Shown here: positions 1 through 8,864 of the stretch, in pieces
Layout of the letters: each line of letters starts with the position of its first letter
How positions within the stretch are numbered: position 1 is the first letter of the stretch
DNA from: Robiginitomaculum_A sp036478535
GTDB taxonomy: Bacteria > Pseudomonadota > Alphaproteobacteria > Caulobacterales > Maricaulaceae
Reading direction: 5' to 3'
Assembly: GCA_965224735.1 (NCBI GenBank)
Contig: OZ245059.1
Coordinates: forward strand, 2,542,001-2,606,000
Length of the DNA: 64,000 nt
Notes under the pieces: generated by a model
Seen by the model: the letters and a program-made list of their open reading frames with translations, nothing else
What the model was told of the DNA's origin: nothing
The model's database searches: none
Made by a program: the position numbers and the translations under genes

Positions 1-794
1 TAGGTGAACATCTGCTGAAGCAGGCATTGTGGTTCGCCCAAAAAAATGGGCATGATCTTGTGTATGTGACCACTTACCCCGATCAAACCGTTCTAATAGG
101 ATTGATGGAGTATTACGGGTTTCGGAAAACTGTCGAAAAAGAAGATGGTGAATTAATTTATGAGAAACCCCTCTCTCGAACTGTTCTAGCGTCAGACAAC
201 ACCTCTATATTTGACCAAGCACGGCTTAATTATCCAAGGTTTGTTAGCGGGGAAACAGTATCTGCTTTTGGCATTCCTATCAGAGAAGAATATCATGATA
301 CGCTCTTCCCCGAACTGAAGGATCAACGACAAGAAGATCTATTTAAGAGTTTGGGATTTGGCACCGCATCGATGCGTCCTGGTAATACAATTCGAAAAGT
401 GTACGTCTGCCGCGCGCCCAGTAACTTAGGGGACCCAGGCTCAATATTACTTTTTTACAAAGGTAAGTCTGACTTGAATCCATCGCAAGCAATAACAACC
501 ATAGGCATTTTAGAAAATTTGCAAACGGCTTACAGCGTTGAGGAACTATCACGCATGACGGGCGGTCGATCAGTATATAGTCAAGCACAACTCGAAACTT
601 GGGCTCCGACTATAGCTAGGCCTATTAAGGTCATAAATTTCTTATTACATGGGTATTTTGATACTCCCCTTACATTCAGAAAACTTCAATCGATGGGAGT
701 AATGAAAGCTAACCCTCCTCAGTCAATATTTTCAATATCGACCGATAAGCAAATGAAAATTTTGGAAAAAACGAATTTAGGGTTCTCTGTATAA
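1..794 (+). CDS. GNAT acetyltransferase domain fused to PUA/EVE-like domain, 5' truncated by window edge
   Basis: The reading frame is open from base 3, with no ATG before the first recognisable domain residues. The gene therefore begins outside the window, and the TTG at 27 is only an internal codon. The first ~45 residues carry a GNAT-like end (GEHLLKQA, then EYYGFRK), the usual last helix and strand of an acetyltransferase. The remaining ~200 residues include VYVCRAPSNLGDPGSILLFYKG and a later FLLHGYF stretch, which resemble the PUA/EVE-like RNA- or modified-base-binding fold that often follows GNAT in mobile elements. The next gene overlaps by one base (TAATG), so the two are probably co-translated. 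The segment is visibly AT-richer than the trb operon that follows. The substrate is unknown. The GNAT end is fairly clear; the PUA/EVE assignment is an inference from pattern. Confidence 0.6.
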   Translation, partial: GEHLLKQALWFAQKNGHDLVYVTTYPDQTVLIGLMEYYGFRKTVEKEDGELIYEKPLSRTVLASDNTSIFDQARLNYPRFVSGETVSAFGIPIREEYHDTLFPELKDQRQEDLFKSLGFGTASMRPGNTIRKVYVCRAPSNLGDPGSILLFYKGKSDLNPSQAITTIGILENLQTAYSVEELSRMTGGRSVYSQAQLETWAPTIARPIKVINFLLHGYFDTPLTFRKLQSMGVMKANPPQSIFSISTDKQMKILEKTNLGFSV

Positions 795-1333
795 TGGACA
801 CCACTATCGCACTTGTTGGCTTGTCTGGTGCAGGGAAGTCGACAGCACTAAAAAGTTTAGGGCAAGCAATAAAATTTACTCATCTAGTGGCAAGTGACAT
901 AATCAAGGCTGAAATGATTCGACATTCGGACGATAAACCAAATTCAGAACACTTGCGTTTAGGGAAGACAAACGACTATCAAAAATTTTTAATTAAAGGC
1001 TTTCTTCGAATTAGCAACGAAACCGAAGGGCCGATAATAATCGATGCTCATACGGTCATTGATAAAGGTGATAGTTTAGTGCCTATCTCTACAGAAGTTT
1101 TTTCAGACCTAATGATTACGCATATGTTTTACTTACGAGAGAGCCCTGAAACTATAGCTTGTCGTAGAAAACAAGATGCCAAACGTACACGCCCACAGCT
1201 TACTATCGACAGACTACGTCAACACCAACGATTTAGTATAGAAACCGCAGTAAATATTTGTAGTAAATTAGACATTCCACTAACAATTATTAGTAGCGCT
1301 AACATTTCCATCCTTGCAAGCGTAATGAAATAA
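794..1333 (+). CDS. Small P-loop kinase/ATPase (adenylate-kinase-like)
   Basis: A 179-residue protein with a Walker A motif GLSGAGKST at residues 9-17. A later segment RRKQDAKRTRP resembles the arginine-rich lid of nucleotide and nucleoside kinases, and IIIDAHTVID near residue 80 looks like a Walker B-type strand. Length and layout fit the adenylate-kinase-like P-loop kinases, which phosphorylate nucleotides, nucleosides or small molecules; the substrate cannot be read from sequence. The start overlaps the stop of the preceding GNAT/PUA gene (TAATG), so the two form a translationally coupled pair. The pair sits just upstream of the conjugation operon as cargo of the element. A role in nucleotide or RNA modification, or in defence, would be speculative. 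Confidence 0.6.
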   Translation: MDTTIALVGLSGAGKSTALKSLGQAIKFTHLVASDIIKAEMIRHSDDKPNSEHLRLGKTNDYQKFLIKGFLRISNETEGPIIIDAHTVIDKGDSLVPISTEVFSDLMITHMFYLRESPETIACRRKQDAKRTRPQLTIDRLRQHQRFSIETAVNICSKLDIPLTIISSANISILASVMK

Positions 1334-1423
1334 CTTTTCCCCCGAGGTCACTCCACATCACCTGACCTTGAAACTTTTACCCTGTAAACACACTAGACCG
1401 TTCCAATTATATTGCTCAGCCTA

Positions 1424-1446
1424 AAGTCCAACTTAGAAATGGACTT
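1424..1446 (+). promoter_or_regulatory. Hairpin just upstream of virD4 start
   Basis: AAGTCCA at 1424-1430 and TGGACTT at 1440-1446 form a perfect 7-bp stem with a 9-base loop, ending five bases before the virD4 ATG at 1452. A second inverted repeat, AGGTCA/TGACCT, lies at 1345-1368. No clear Shine-Dalgarno sequence sits between the stem and the ATG. The hairpin could affect virD4 translation or be part of an operator, but nothing proves this. Confidence 0.3.
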
Positions 1447-2553
1447 GGTTTATGTCACCGCAATCAATACTTATCGGGCAAATTGTTTTGGTCTTTACGA
1501 CCATTATTTTGACCACATGGTATGCGACCCAATGGGTGGCTTTGCAGTTTGATTATGATGCTTATTTGGGCGCGCCTTGGTTCATGGTTTCCAGTCACAA
1601 GATTTACTTTCCTTGGAGATTATTTGAGTGGTGGTATTCATTTGACGCTTATGCGCCGAACGTATTTGCCAAAGGCGGGCAGATTGCGGCGGGTGGTGGT
1701 TTCCTTGGAACATTGTTTGCCGTTGCCGGTTCTGTCTGGCGCGGGCGGCAGGCCAAGAAGCTAACCACCTTTGGTTCATCACAGTGGGCAAGCAAGTCCA
1801 TGATGAAACAAGCGGGCCTGTTTGCAGAAGACGGCGTATTCCTTGGCCAAGCCCACGATCATTATCTGCGCCATAATGGGCCAGAACATGTGATGGCGAT
1901 TGCGCCGACACGTTCGGGCAAAGGTGTTGGCCTCGTTATTCCGACACTTCTATCGTGGACAGGCAGCGCGGTCATTCACGATATTAAAGGCGAGAACTGG
2001 CAGCTTACCGCTGGATGGCGCTCAACTTTCTCTCACTGCCTGTTATTTGACCCCACCAATGCAGCGAGCGCTAAATACAATCCCTTGCTAGAAGTGCGCA
2101 AAGGCGAGTGCGAAGTTCGAGACGTACAAAACATTGCCGACATCTTGGTTGACCCAGACGGCGTATTAGAACGCCGTAACCATTGGGAGAAAACTGCCCA
2201 TTCACTACTCGTCGGAACAATCCTCCATATTCTCTACGCGGAGAAAGAAAAGACCTTAGCCCGCGTAGCCTCATTCCTATCTGACCCCCAACGCTCTTTC
2301 GAGAAAACACTTTGGGCGATGATGGAAACCAATCATCTCGGCAACGCTGATAAAGCCGAAGCCCATCCCGTTGTTGCACAAGCAGCGCGTGAACTCCTCA
2401 ATAAATCTGAAAACGAACGCTCAGGTGTATTGTCAACGGCGATGAGTTTCCTGTCTCTGTATAGAGACCCGACTGTTGCCGAGGTGACTTCCAAATGCGA
2501 ATGGCGGATTAGCGACTTAGTGGACGCGGACAAACCCGTGTCACTTTATCTAG

Positions 2554-3408
2554 GGTCAGGACTCATTAAAGCCAATATATAACGATTGCAGCGATGCATA
2601 TTGTAGAGAAAAAGGTGTGAGCACAGCGATCATAACGGGTTGAGACACGTCTCCAATCTTTGAGACGCCCAAACATGTTTTGGGCCTTGTGACGCTGTTT
2701 GTATAAAGTTTTATCGTATGGGATCAGTGTTTTTCGGTTTCGACGCGGCGGAATACACGGGGTAATATTGCGAGCACGTAATGCCTCTCGAAACCAGTTT
2801 GAATCATATCCTTTGTCACCCAGAAGGCATTTTGCTTTTGGAAGTTGATCTAGCAATAACCGCGCCCCTTTATGGTCGCTCATTTGTCCTTCACTCAGCA
2901 ACATGACCACCGGACGACCCACACCATCACAAACCGCATGGAGTTTTGAATTTAGCCCACCTTTGGTGCGGCCAATACATCTGGGAACATCCCCTTTTTA
3001 AGCAGACTAGCTGCGGTTCTGTGAGCTTTTAGGTGGGTTGCGTCGATTTGCAATTGTTCTGGCACACCTTCAGATGTGCTTAGCGCAATAAAGATTTTGT
3101 TGAATACACCCATTTTACTCCCCATTTTACTCCAACGGATAAACCGATTGTAAAGTGTCTTGTGGGGGCCATATTCTCGCGGAGCATCGCGCCATTGAAG
3201 GCCTCGTTTAAGCACATGGATAATGCCGCTGATCACACGTAAATCATCGACACGTGGTACGCCGTGAGACAAGGGAAAATAAGGCTCAATACGAGCCAAT
3301 TGGGACTTCGATAGATAAAACAAATCATTCATGGTGAAAGCTCCTTTGACCATCAATGAATCACAAATTAGACAAAATGGGAATCCCTAAAATTAATAGG
3401 TCCTGACC
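2554..3408 (-). mobile_element. IS5-family insertion sequence, copy A (855 bp)
   Basis: The ends read GGTCAGGAC on the left and its complement GTCCTGACC on the right. The imperfect inverted repeat extends to GGTCAGGACNNATTAA. CTAG flanks both sides (2550-2553 and 3409-3412) as a 4-bp target duplication, matching the YTAR-type targets of IS5 relatives. The transposase lies on the minus strand in two frames. A second copy is at 16546-17388. The copies differ by a 12-bp tandem duplication (copy A only, around 3112-3135) and a few substitutions. The insertion disrupts virD4. Confidence 0.95.
2566..3356 (-). CDS. IS5-family transposase, OrfA/OrfB by -1 frameshift (copy A)
   Basis: OrfA (complement 2952-3356, 134 aa) and OrfB (frame ending at 2566) are joined by a likely programmed -1 shift at AAAAAGGGG (complement of 2991-2999), giving about 263 residues. 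Past the shift the -1 frame reads GDVPRCIGRTKGGLNSKLHA, the conserved core missing from either open frame alone. The DDE fold is recognisable: first Asp in IDATHLKAHR, second in GDKGYDSNW. The family signature Y(2)R(3)E(6)K is present as YKQRHKAQNMFGRLK, so the catalytic Glu is replaced by Gln. Copy A also has four extra residues (SKMG repeated) from a 12-bp duplication, absent in copy B. The element may therefore be inactive by itself. Confidence 0.9.
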
Positions 3409-4316
3409 CTAGTCGTACCGCCATCTGATATTTCAAGAACAAAGCCGTTGATACGGTTGATACTTAATCAAATAGGTCACCGCTTAACCGAGAGCCTTGA
3501 GACTAATAATAATCCTAAACGCCGCAAAGTTCTATTCATGCTTGATGAGTTTCCCGCGCTCGGGCGGCTCGATTTCTTTGAAAGCGCACTTGCGTTCATG
3601 GCGGGCTATGGCGTGCGGGCTTTCCTCATTGCGCAATCTCTTAACCAGATTGAGAAAGCTTACGGACCTAATAATGCCATCCTCGATAACTGCCATGTGC
3701 GGATTGCCTTCGCCACTAATGATGAGCGCACCGCCAAGCGTATATCGGACGCAGTTGGCAGTACTACAGAAATGCGGGCTATGCGGAATTATGCAGGTCA
3801 TAGATTAGCGCCTTGGTTGTCCCACGTTATGGTGTCGAGACAAGAAACGGCGCGTCAGCTCTTAACGCCCGGCGAAGTCATGCAGCTTCCTGCCGATGAA
3901 GAAATAATTCTGCTCTCTGGCACAGCACCGATTAAAGCAAACAAAATCACATATTACACCGATAAGAATTTCACGGGCCGTGTTTGCGCTCCCCCAACCG
4001 TAGACCCAGAGGATAAAGGCTATGCAGGTGCTCCCCGCCCGCAAGACTGCCTCTGGGGTCAGCAAATACGGCTCGTGGATGATCGTTTGGTGGTGAAGCG
4101 CGAAGACATAAAAGACATTCCAGCGGACGCGGCGGGCAAAGACCGTCAGCCCAAAGTGGATGATAAACCGCAAGCCCCCAAGCCACCCAAAGCCAAAGAC
4201 CACGCACAAATGTTTGATGATGAAGGCAATGAAGTTACGAGCCGTAGGCTCAGTGGCATCATGCAAACTGCCCACCAAATCGCCCGCACAGGCGATAAGG
4301 GCATGGAGATTTAACT

Positions 4317-4514
4317 ATGGATGTACTCACGCACAGATTACGGGTCAGAGTTTCGCCCGCCAATTATCACAAGCTCGCAGATGCGGCGCGCAAACCCAAG
4401 GAAACACGCTCCAAAATTATCGACAAAGCCTTGGCGGCATATTTTAGCTATGAGGTTGAAGACAAACGCGACGAAGGCATTATAAGCGCGGCTCGACGTT
4501 TTGGCGCGGCATGA
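4317..4514 (+). CDS. Ribbon-helix-helix (CopG-like) protein of the conjugation operon
   Basis: A 65-residue protein beginning two bases after the virD4 stop. The N-terminal strand HRLRVRVSPANY, followed by two helices (KLADAARKPKETRSKIIDKALAAYF), fits the RHH fold of small DNA-binding proteins. In trb-type elements a CopG-like gene commonly sits between the coupling-protein gene and trbB, where it may autoregulate the operon or join the relaxosome; neither role can be assigned here. Its 3' end overlaps the next gene by 14 bases. Confidence 0.75.
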   Translation: MDVLTHRLRVRVSPANYHKLADAARKPKETRSKIIDKALAAYFSYEVEDKRDEGIISAARRFGAA

Positions 4515-4830
4515 CGCTCGGCACACCCGCGATCTTAACCTCGCTACCGAAACTTTCTCTTTGTTCGTTTTGTATTATTTGACCATGACACCGGAATTGC
4601 AAGACGATGACAAGCAAGACCTAGCCGATGAAGGCGTGCTTAAATTCAAATTATTCGTCAACCGTTTGGGCGGCTATATGAAAGGCGGCGGGCGTACATT
4701 ATTCCGCGCCCTTGAAGACATCATGGTCGGCGACGAAGATTTCTTCACCAAAGAAGAAATCGAACGGTTCGCCAGAGCCAAACTCGCGCAAAGCAAAGCC
4801 TCAAAAGCGGGGGTGCGGAATGTCAACTAA
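4501..4830 (+). CDS. Conserved hypothetical protein between copG-like gene and trbB
   Basis: 109 residues if it starts at the TTG at 4501. The next in-frame ATG is at 4585, which would give about 82 residues. It contains no transmembrane segment and no recognised enzyme motif. The C-terminal half is charged (KEEIERFARAKLAQSKASK) and probably helical. It overlaps the RHH gene upstream and trbB downstream by 11 bases, so it is clearly part of the conjugation operon. Its position is typical of an accessory gene conserved in alphaproteobacterial trb elements, but I do not recognise a function. Confidence 0.6.
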   Translation: MARHDARHTRDLNLATETFSLFVLYYLTMTPELQDDDKQDLADEGVLKFKLFVNRLGGYMKGGGRTLFRALEDIMVGDEDFFTKEEIERFARAKLAQSKASKAGVRNVN

Positions 4831-5815
4831 TCTTAACCCTGTCACCGCAAGCCGCACTTTGGAAATGCTCCGCTCCGCAATGGGGCCAGTGATTGGTGCG
4901 GCGCTAGATGATAAAAACGTCATTGAGATTATGGTCAATCCTGACGGTAAGTTATGGCTCGACCATCACGGCGAAGGGCGGGTTTGCACGGGCGAAATTA
5001 TCACGCCGCCGAATGCAGAACGCATTGTCAAATTGGTCGCTAGTCATATCCGCCAAGAGGTGACGGCTAATAGGCCCATCGTTAGCGCAGAACTTCCCGG
5101 CGGCGGTGAACGGTTTGAAGGCTTGCTGCCGCCCGTTGTTTCTGCCCCCTGTTTTTCTATCCGCAAAGGCGCGGCGAAGATATTTACACTGGATGATTAT
5201 GTAGAAGCGGAAACTATGACCAAAACGCAGGCGGATGCTTTGTCCTACGCTGTAAATGCCAAACTCAATATTCTTATTGTTGGCGGGACTAGCAGCGGTA
5301 AAACCACGCTTGCAAATGCGCTGCTTGCCGAAATCGCCAACTGCAATGATCGCGTACTTATTCTCGAAGATACGAGAGAACTACAATGCGGCGCGGAAGA
5401 TACGGTGGCGCTACGCACACATGGGCAGGACGTAAAGCTTGCCGACCTTGTTCGCTCCACTCTTAGACTCCGCCCTGACCGAATAGTCGTCGGAGAGGTG
5501 CGCGGCCCCGAAGCGCTTGATATGCTCAAAGCGTGGAATACGGGACACCCCGGTGGCATTGCCACTGTCCATGCTAATTCCGCCGAAGCAGGCATTTACC
5601 GTATCGAGCAACTTATATTGGAAGGCGCAAGCTCTGTCCCGCGCACCCTGATTGCCGAAGCCATCAATGTTATTGTTTTCATATCAGGCCGAGGTTCAGC
5701 CCGCCGCGTCGAAACCATTGCTCGCGTTCTTGGCGTACACGGTGATGAATACGATTTTGAACCACTCGCGCCAAATTTTACGCCCCTCAAACTTATCCCA
5801 AAAACTAAACCTTAG
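4820..5815 (+). CDS. trbB: Conjugal transfer ATPase TrbB (VirB11-type)
   Basis: The 331-residue secretion ATPase of the mating-pair-formation complex, a cytoplasmic hexamer that powers pilus assembly and DNA transfer. Walker A GGTSSGKTT lies near residues 155-163, an Asp box LILEDTREL near 180, and the His-box region RPDRIVVGEVRGPEALDM plus GHPGGIATVHANS near 214-255. I place the start at the ATG at 4820, preceded by a GGGTGCGGA purine stretch, rather than at an upstream in-frame codon that would lie deep inside the previous gene. It overlaps that gene by 11 bases. TrbC follows after 9 bases. Confidence 0.95.
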   Translation: MSTNLNPVTASRTLEMLRSAMGPVIGAALDDKNVIEIMVNPDGKLWLDHHGEGRVCTGEIITPPNAERIVKLVASHIRQEVTANRPIVSAELPGGGERFEGLLPPVVSAPCFSIRKGAAKIFTLDDYVEAETMTKTQADALSYAVNAKLNILIVGGTSSGKTTLANALLAEIANCNDRVLILEDTRELQCGAEDTVALRTHGQDVKLADLVRSTLRLRPDRIVVGEVRGPEALDMLKAWNTGHPGGIATVHANSAEAGIYRIEQLILEGASSVPRTLIAEAINVIVFISGRGSARRVETIARVLGVHGDEYDFEPLAPNFTPLKLIPKTKP

Positions 5816-5824
5816 GAGAAAACT

Positions 5825-6139
5825 ATGACCACCCGTCAACTTACCTATCTGATCTTTATTATCCTCGCCTTACTCTTGTTCGCAGAACCAGCATTTGCGT
5901 CTGGATCCTCCATGCCGTGGGAAGCGCCGCTGACTAAAATTCTCAAATCCATTGAAGGCCCGGTAACCAAAATATTCGGCACGATTGTGATTATCATGAC
6001 AGGGCTAACATTGGCCTTCGGCGATACGGGCGGCGGTATTCGTAAGCTTATCCAAATCGTCTTTGGCCTGTCGATTGCGTTCACAGCGACTAGCTTTTTC
6101 ATGTCGTTCTTCAAGTTCTCTGGTGGAGCATTGATCTAA
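5825..6139 (+). CDS. trbC: Conjugative pilin precursor TrbC (VirB2-type)
   Basis: 104 residues with a hydrophobic N-terminal export signal ending in AEPAFA, then a short periplasmic stretch and two hydrophobic segments (FGTIVIIMTGLTLAFG and LIQIVFGLSIAFTATSFF) separated by GDTGGGIRK. This is the classic prepilin layout of TrbC/VirB2, which is processed and assembled into the conjugative pilus. An AGGAG ribosome-binding site precedes the ATG. It shares one base with trbD (TAATG). Confidence 0.9.
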   Translation: MTTRQLTYLIFIILALLLFAEPAFASGSSMPWEAPLTKILKSIEGPVTKIFGTIVIIMTGLTLAFGDTGGGIRKLIQIVFGLSIAFTATSFFMSFFKFSGGALI

Positions 6140-6393
6140 TGATTGATGGCTTTTCCATACCTCTGCACCGCTCACTGACCGAGCCGATATTGCTTGGAGG
6201 TGCGTCTAGAACGGCAGCCATCCTCAACGGGACTTTGGCCGCAGCCCTCGGTCTAGGTCTCCAGCTTGCGGTGGTCGGGATTGTCTATTGGGTCATTTCC
6301 CATTCGCTATCCGTCTATTTCGCCAAGCGCGACCCTAAATTTATGGACGTGCTGGCTCGTCATATCAAACACAAAGGGTATCTGTCATGTTGA
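6139..6393 (+). CDS. trbD: Conjugal transfer protein TrbD (VirB3-type)
   Basis: 84 residues. An N-terminal IPLHRSLTEPILLGGASR motif is followed by hydrophobic segments around residues 28-60. This matches TrbD/VirB3, a small inner-membrane partner of the TrbE ATPase. The gene overlaps trbC by one base and trbE by seven, consistent with the fixed trbC-D-E order. Confidence 0.9.
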   Translation: MIDGFSIPLHRSLTEPILLGGASRTAAILNGTLAAALGLGLQLAVVGIVYWVISHSLSVYFAKRDPKFMDVLARHIKHKGYLSC

Positions 6394-8864
6394 ACCTCGT
6401 CGAATACCAAAAGCAGCCTGCAAGACTTGCTGATTATCTGCCTTGGGCTTGTCTTATTGCCCCCGGTGTTGTTCTCAACAAAGACGGCAGCTTTCAGCGC
6501 ACGACACGGTTTCGCGGGCCTGACCTTGGCAGCGCGACTGAGGAAGAATTGGTTGCTACATGTGCGCGTATCAATAATGCACTTAGGCGCTTTGGTTCAG
6601 GTTGGGCTTTATATTTTGAAGCGTGCCGCCATGCTGCGCCTGATTACCCGCACTCAAATTTTAAAGACCCTGCGGCCTGGATTGTTGACCAAGAAAGACG
6701 CGGGCAATTCGAGCAATCAGAACATCATTTTGAAAGTGAATATTATCTAACATTCGCCTATTTACCGCCAGCCGATAGTGCCAAGCGCGCCGAAAGCCTG
6801 CTTATCGAAAAGCCAGACGATGAATTAACAGAAACGACGTCCGATCATCTCACTGCATTCATCACCGAAAGTGAACGCTGCTTAGATTTGATGGGAAGTT
6901 TATTTCCATTAGCAACATTCTTAGATGATGAGCAAACCCTCACATATTTACATTCGTGCGTTTCTCCAAACAAGCATCAGATAGATTGCCCAGATACGCC
7001 CGCCTACATTGACGCGCTCATCGGCGGTGCTGATTTAGTCGGCGGCCTTGTCCCAAGGCTAGGCGGTGAAAACCTACACATGATTACTGTGCGCGGGTTT
7101 CCGGGCGAGACAACGCCTGGGATATTGGACGAGCTTAATTCACTTGGGTTCTCGTACCGCTGGATGACACGCTATCTGCCGATGGATAAAGCGGAGGCCA
7201 CAAAGGTCATCGGTAAATTCCGTCGCCAATGGTTTGCCAAACGCAAATCCGTAATGTCATTATTGCGCGAAAGCCTGTTTAACGAAACATCGGCCTTGGT
7301 CGATAGTGACGCCGATAACAAAGCTCTCGACGCCGACCAAGCTTTGCAAGACCTTGGCGCAGACCATGTGAGCTTTGGCTATCTGACAACTTGTATTGTG
7401 GTCAGCCATAAAGACGCACTCATTGCCGAGCAGCAAATTCGCTCTATAGAGCGCATCGTCAATGGGCGAGGCTTTGTCTCTATCCATGAAAGTGTCAACG
7501 CCGTTGATGCTTGGCTCGGCACATTGCCCGGAAATCCATATGCCAATATCCGCCAGCCGATAATCCATACCCTCAATCTCACCCATCTTATGCCGCTATC
7601 GGCAATATGGGCAGGGCCAAAACGCAATGTGCATTTAGATGATGTGCCTTTGCTGTACGCTACAACCGCAGGCCATACTCCATTTCGTCTTGTCACCCAT
7701 CAAGGCGATGTCGGGCATATGCTGATCGTCGGGCCAACGGGCGCAGGTAAATCCGTATTGCTGTCACTGCTGGCATTACAGTTCCGCCGTTACAAAGACG
7801 CGCAAGTATTTTTCTTTGATAAAGGACGGTCTGCCCGCGCAGCCACACTTGCCCTCGGCGGTGATTATTATGACCTCGGTGCAGAGAATTCTATCATCTT
7901 CCAGCCGCTGAAAGATATTGATGATGAAGCCGAAATTACATGGGCGCTAGACTGGGTATTAGGTCTGCTGCGTAATGAAGGACTGGATACCGATCCAGAT
8001 ATTAAAGAAGCGGTATGGTCTGCGCTACAAAGCCTTGCCAGTGCGCCCACCGAGCAAAGAACCCTGACGGGTTTATCGGCATTGCTACAATCCAACAAGC
8101 TACGCCAAGCCATGCAGCCATATACTTTGGACGGTGCATATGGTCATTTACTCGACGGCAGTTCTGAATCCCTCAAAGCCGGTGATATGCAATGTTTTGA
8201 GATGGAAACCTTAATGCACTCCAAGGCGCTTGTTCTGCCCGTGCTCACATATCTATTTCATAGATTAGAAGCGCGGTTTGACGGGAAACCAAGTCTCTTG
8301 ATACTCGATGAAGCTTGGGTGTTTCTTGATGACCCATTTTTCGCAGAGCGTATCCGCGAATGGCTAAAAGTCCTGCGTAAGAAAAACGTATCGGTAATAT
8401 TCTCGACCCAATCCTTGGCCGATATTGCCAGTAGCACGATTGCACCTGCATTGATCGAGTCCTGCCCGTCCCGGATATTCCTGCCCAATGATAGAGCAAT
8501 GGAGCCACAGCAAGCAGAGATATACGAACGCTTTGGCCTGAATAAACGCCAGATAGAAATCATAGCGTCGAGTATTCCCAAGCAGGATTATTATTTCCAA
8601 TCACGAGCGGGCAATCGCCTGTTTGATCTTGGGCTTGGCGAAGTGGCTTTGGCGTTTTGCGGCGCAGGTTCTGAAAGTGAACATGCAGGCATTGATGCTG
8701 TCCTCGAAACTCACGGCGTAGAACAATTCGCCAGCGAGTGGCTACGCGCCAAGTCCCTTGATTGGGCAGCCGACCTTATGGGCGTTGAATTTAATCTCAC
8801 AGATGAAGCACTGCCTTGGAGAGAAACTACAACAGAAAGCGAGGACATATGCGCCGCCGAATAA
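6387..8864 (+). CDS. trbE: Conjugal transfer ATPase TrbE (VirB4-type)
   Basis: 825 residues, the usual length. VirB4-type ATPases bind the inner membrane and energise pilus assembly and DNA translocation. The N-terminal CagE/TrbE domain starts YQKQPARLADYLPWA. Walker A VGPTGAGKSVLLSLL sits near residue 448 and Walker B LLILDEAWVFLDD near 635, followed by the STQSLADIA sensor region. No frameshift is seen. The 3' end overlaps the start of trbJ by 16 bases. Confidence 0.96.
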   Translation: MLNLVEYQKQPARLADYLPWACLIAPGVVLNKDGSFQRTTRFRGPDLGSATEEELVATCARINNALRRFGSGWALYFEACRHAAPDYPHSNFKDPAAWIVDQERRGQFEQSEHHFESEYYLTFAYLPPADSAKRAESLLIEKPDDELTETTSDHLTAFITESERCLDLMGSLFPLATFLDDEQTLTYLHSCVSPNKHQIDCPDTPAYIDALIGGADLVGGLVPRLGGENLHMITVRGFPGETTPGILDELNSLGFSYRWMTRYLPMDKAEATKVIGKFRRQWFAKRKSVMSLLRESLFNETSALVDSDADNKALDADQALQDLGADHVSFGYLTTCIVVSHKDALIAEQQIRSIERIVNGRGFVSIHESVNAVDAWLGTLPGNPYANIRQPIIHTLNLTHLMPLSAIWAGPKRNVHLDDVPLLYATTAGHTPFRLVTHQGDVGHMLIVGPTGAGKSVLLSLLALQFRRYKDAQVFFFDKGRSARAATLALGGDYYDLGAENSIIFQPLKDIDDEAEITWALDWVLGLLRNEGLDTDPDIKEAVWSALQSLASAPTEQRTLTGLSALLQSNKLRQAMQPYTLDGAYGHLLDGSSESLKAGDMQCFEMETLMHSKALVLPVLTYLFHRLEARFDGKPSLLILDEAWVFLDDPFFAERIREWLKVLRKKNVSVIFSTQSLADIASSTIAPALIESCPSRIFLPNDRAMEPQQAEIYERFGLNKRQIEIIASSIPKQDYYFQSRAGNRLFDLGLGEVALAFCGAGSESEHAGIDAVLETHGVEQFASEWLRAKSLDWAADLMGVEFNLTDEALPWRETTTESEDICAAE

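Larger units (their letters stand above)
1452..4314 (+). pseudogene. virD4: Type IV coupling protein VirD4/TraG, interrupted by an IS5-family element
   Basis: The coupling protein is the inner-membrane ATPase that brings the relaxosome to the type IV secretion channel. The 5' part (1452-2549) has N-terminal membrane segments and the Walker A motif APTRSGKGVG near residue 150. The 3' part (from 3413) has the Walker B region MLDEFPALGRLD. Between them lies an 855-bp insertion sequence at 2554-3408 flanked by CTAG. Deleting the IS and one CTAG joins VSLYL to VVPPSDISRTKPLIR in the same frame, which is the conserved VirD4 sequence, so the gene was intact before insertion. As it stands, translation of the 5' part ends inside the IS at 2582. 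The downstream trb genes follow closely, so polar effects are possible. The family assignment is very secure. Confidence 0.93.
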
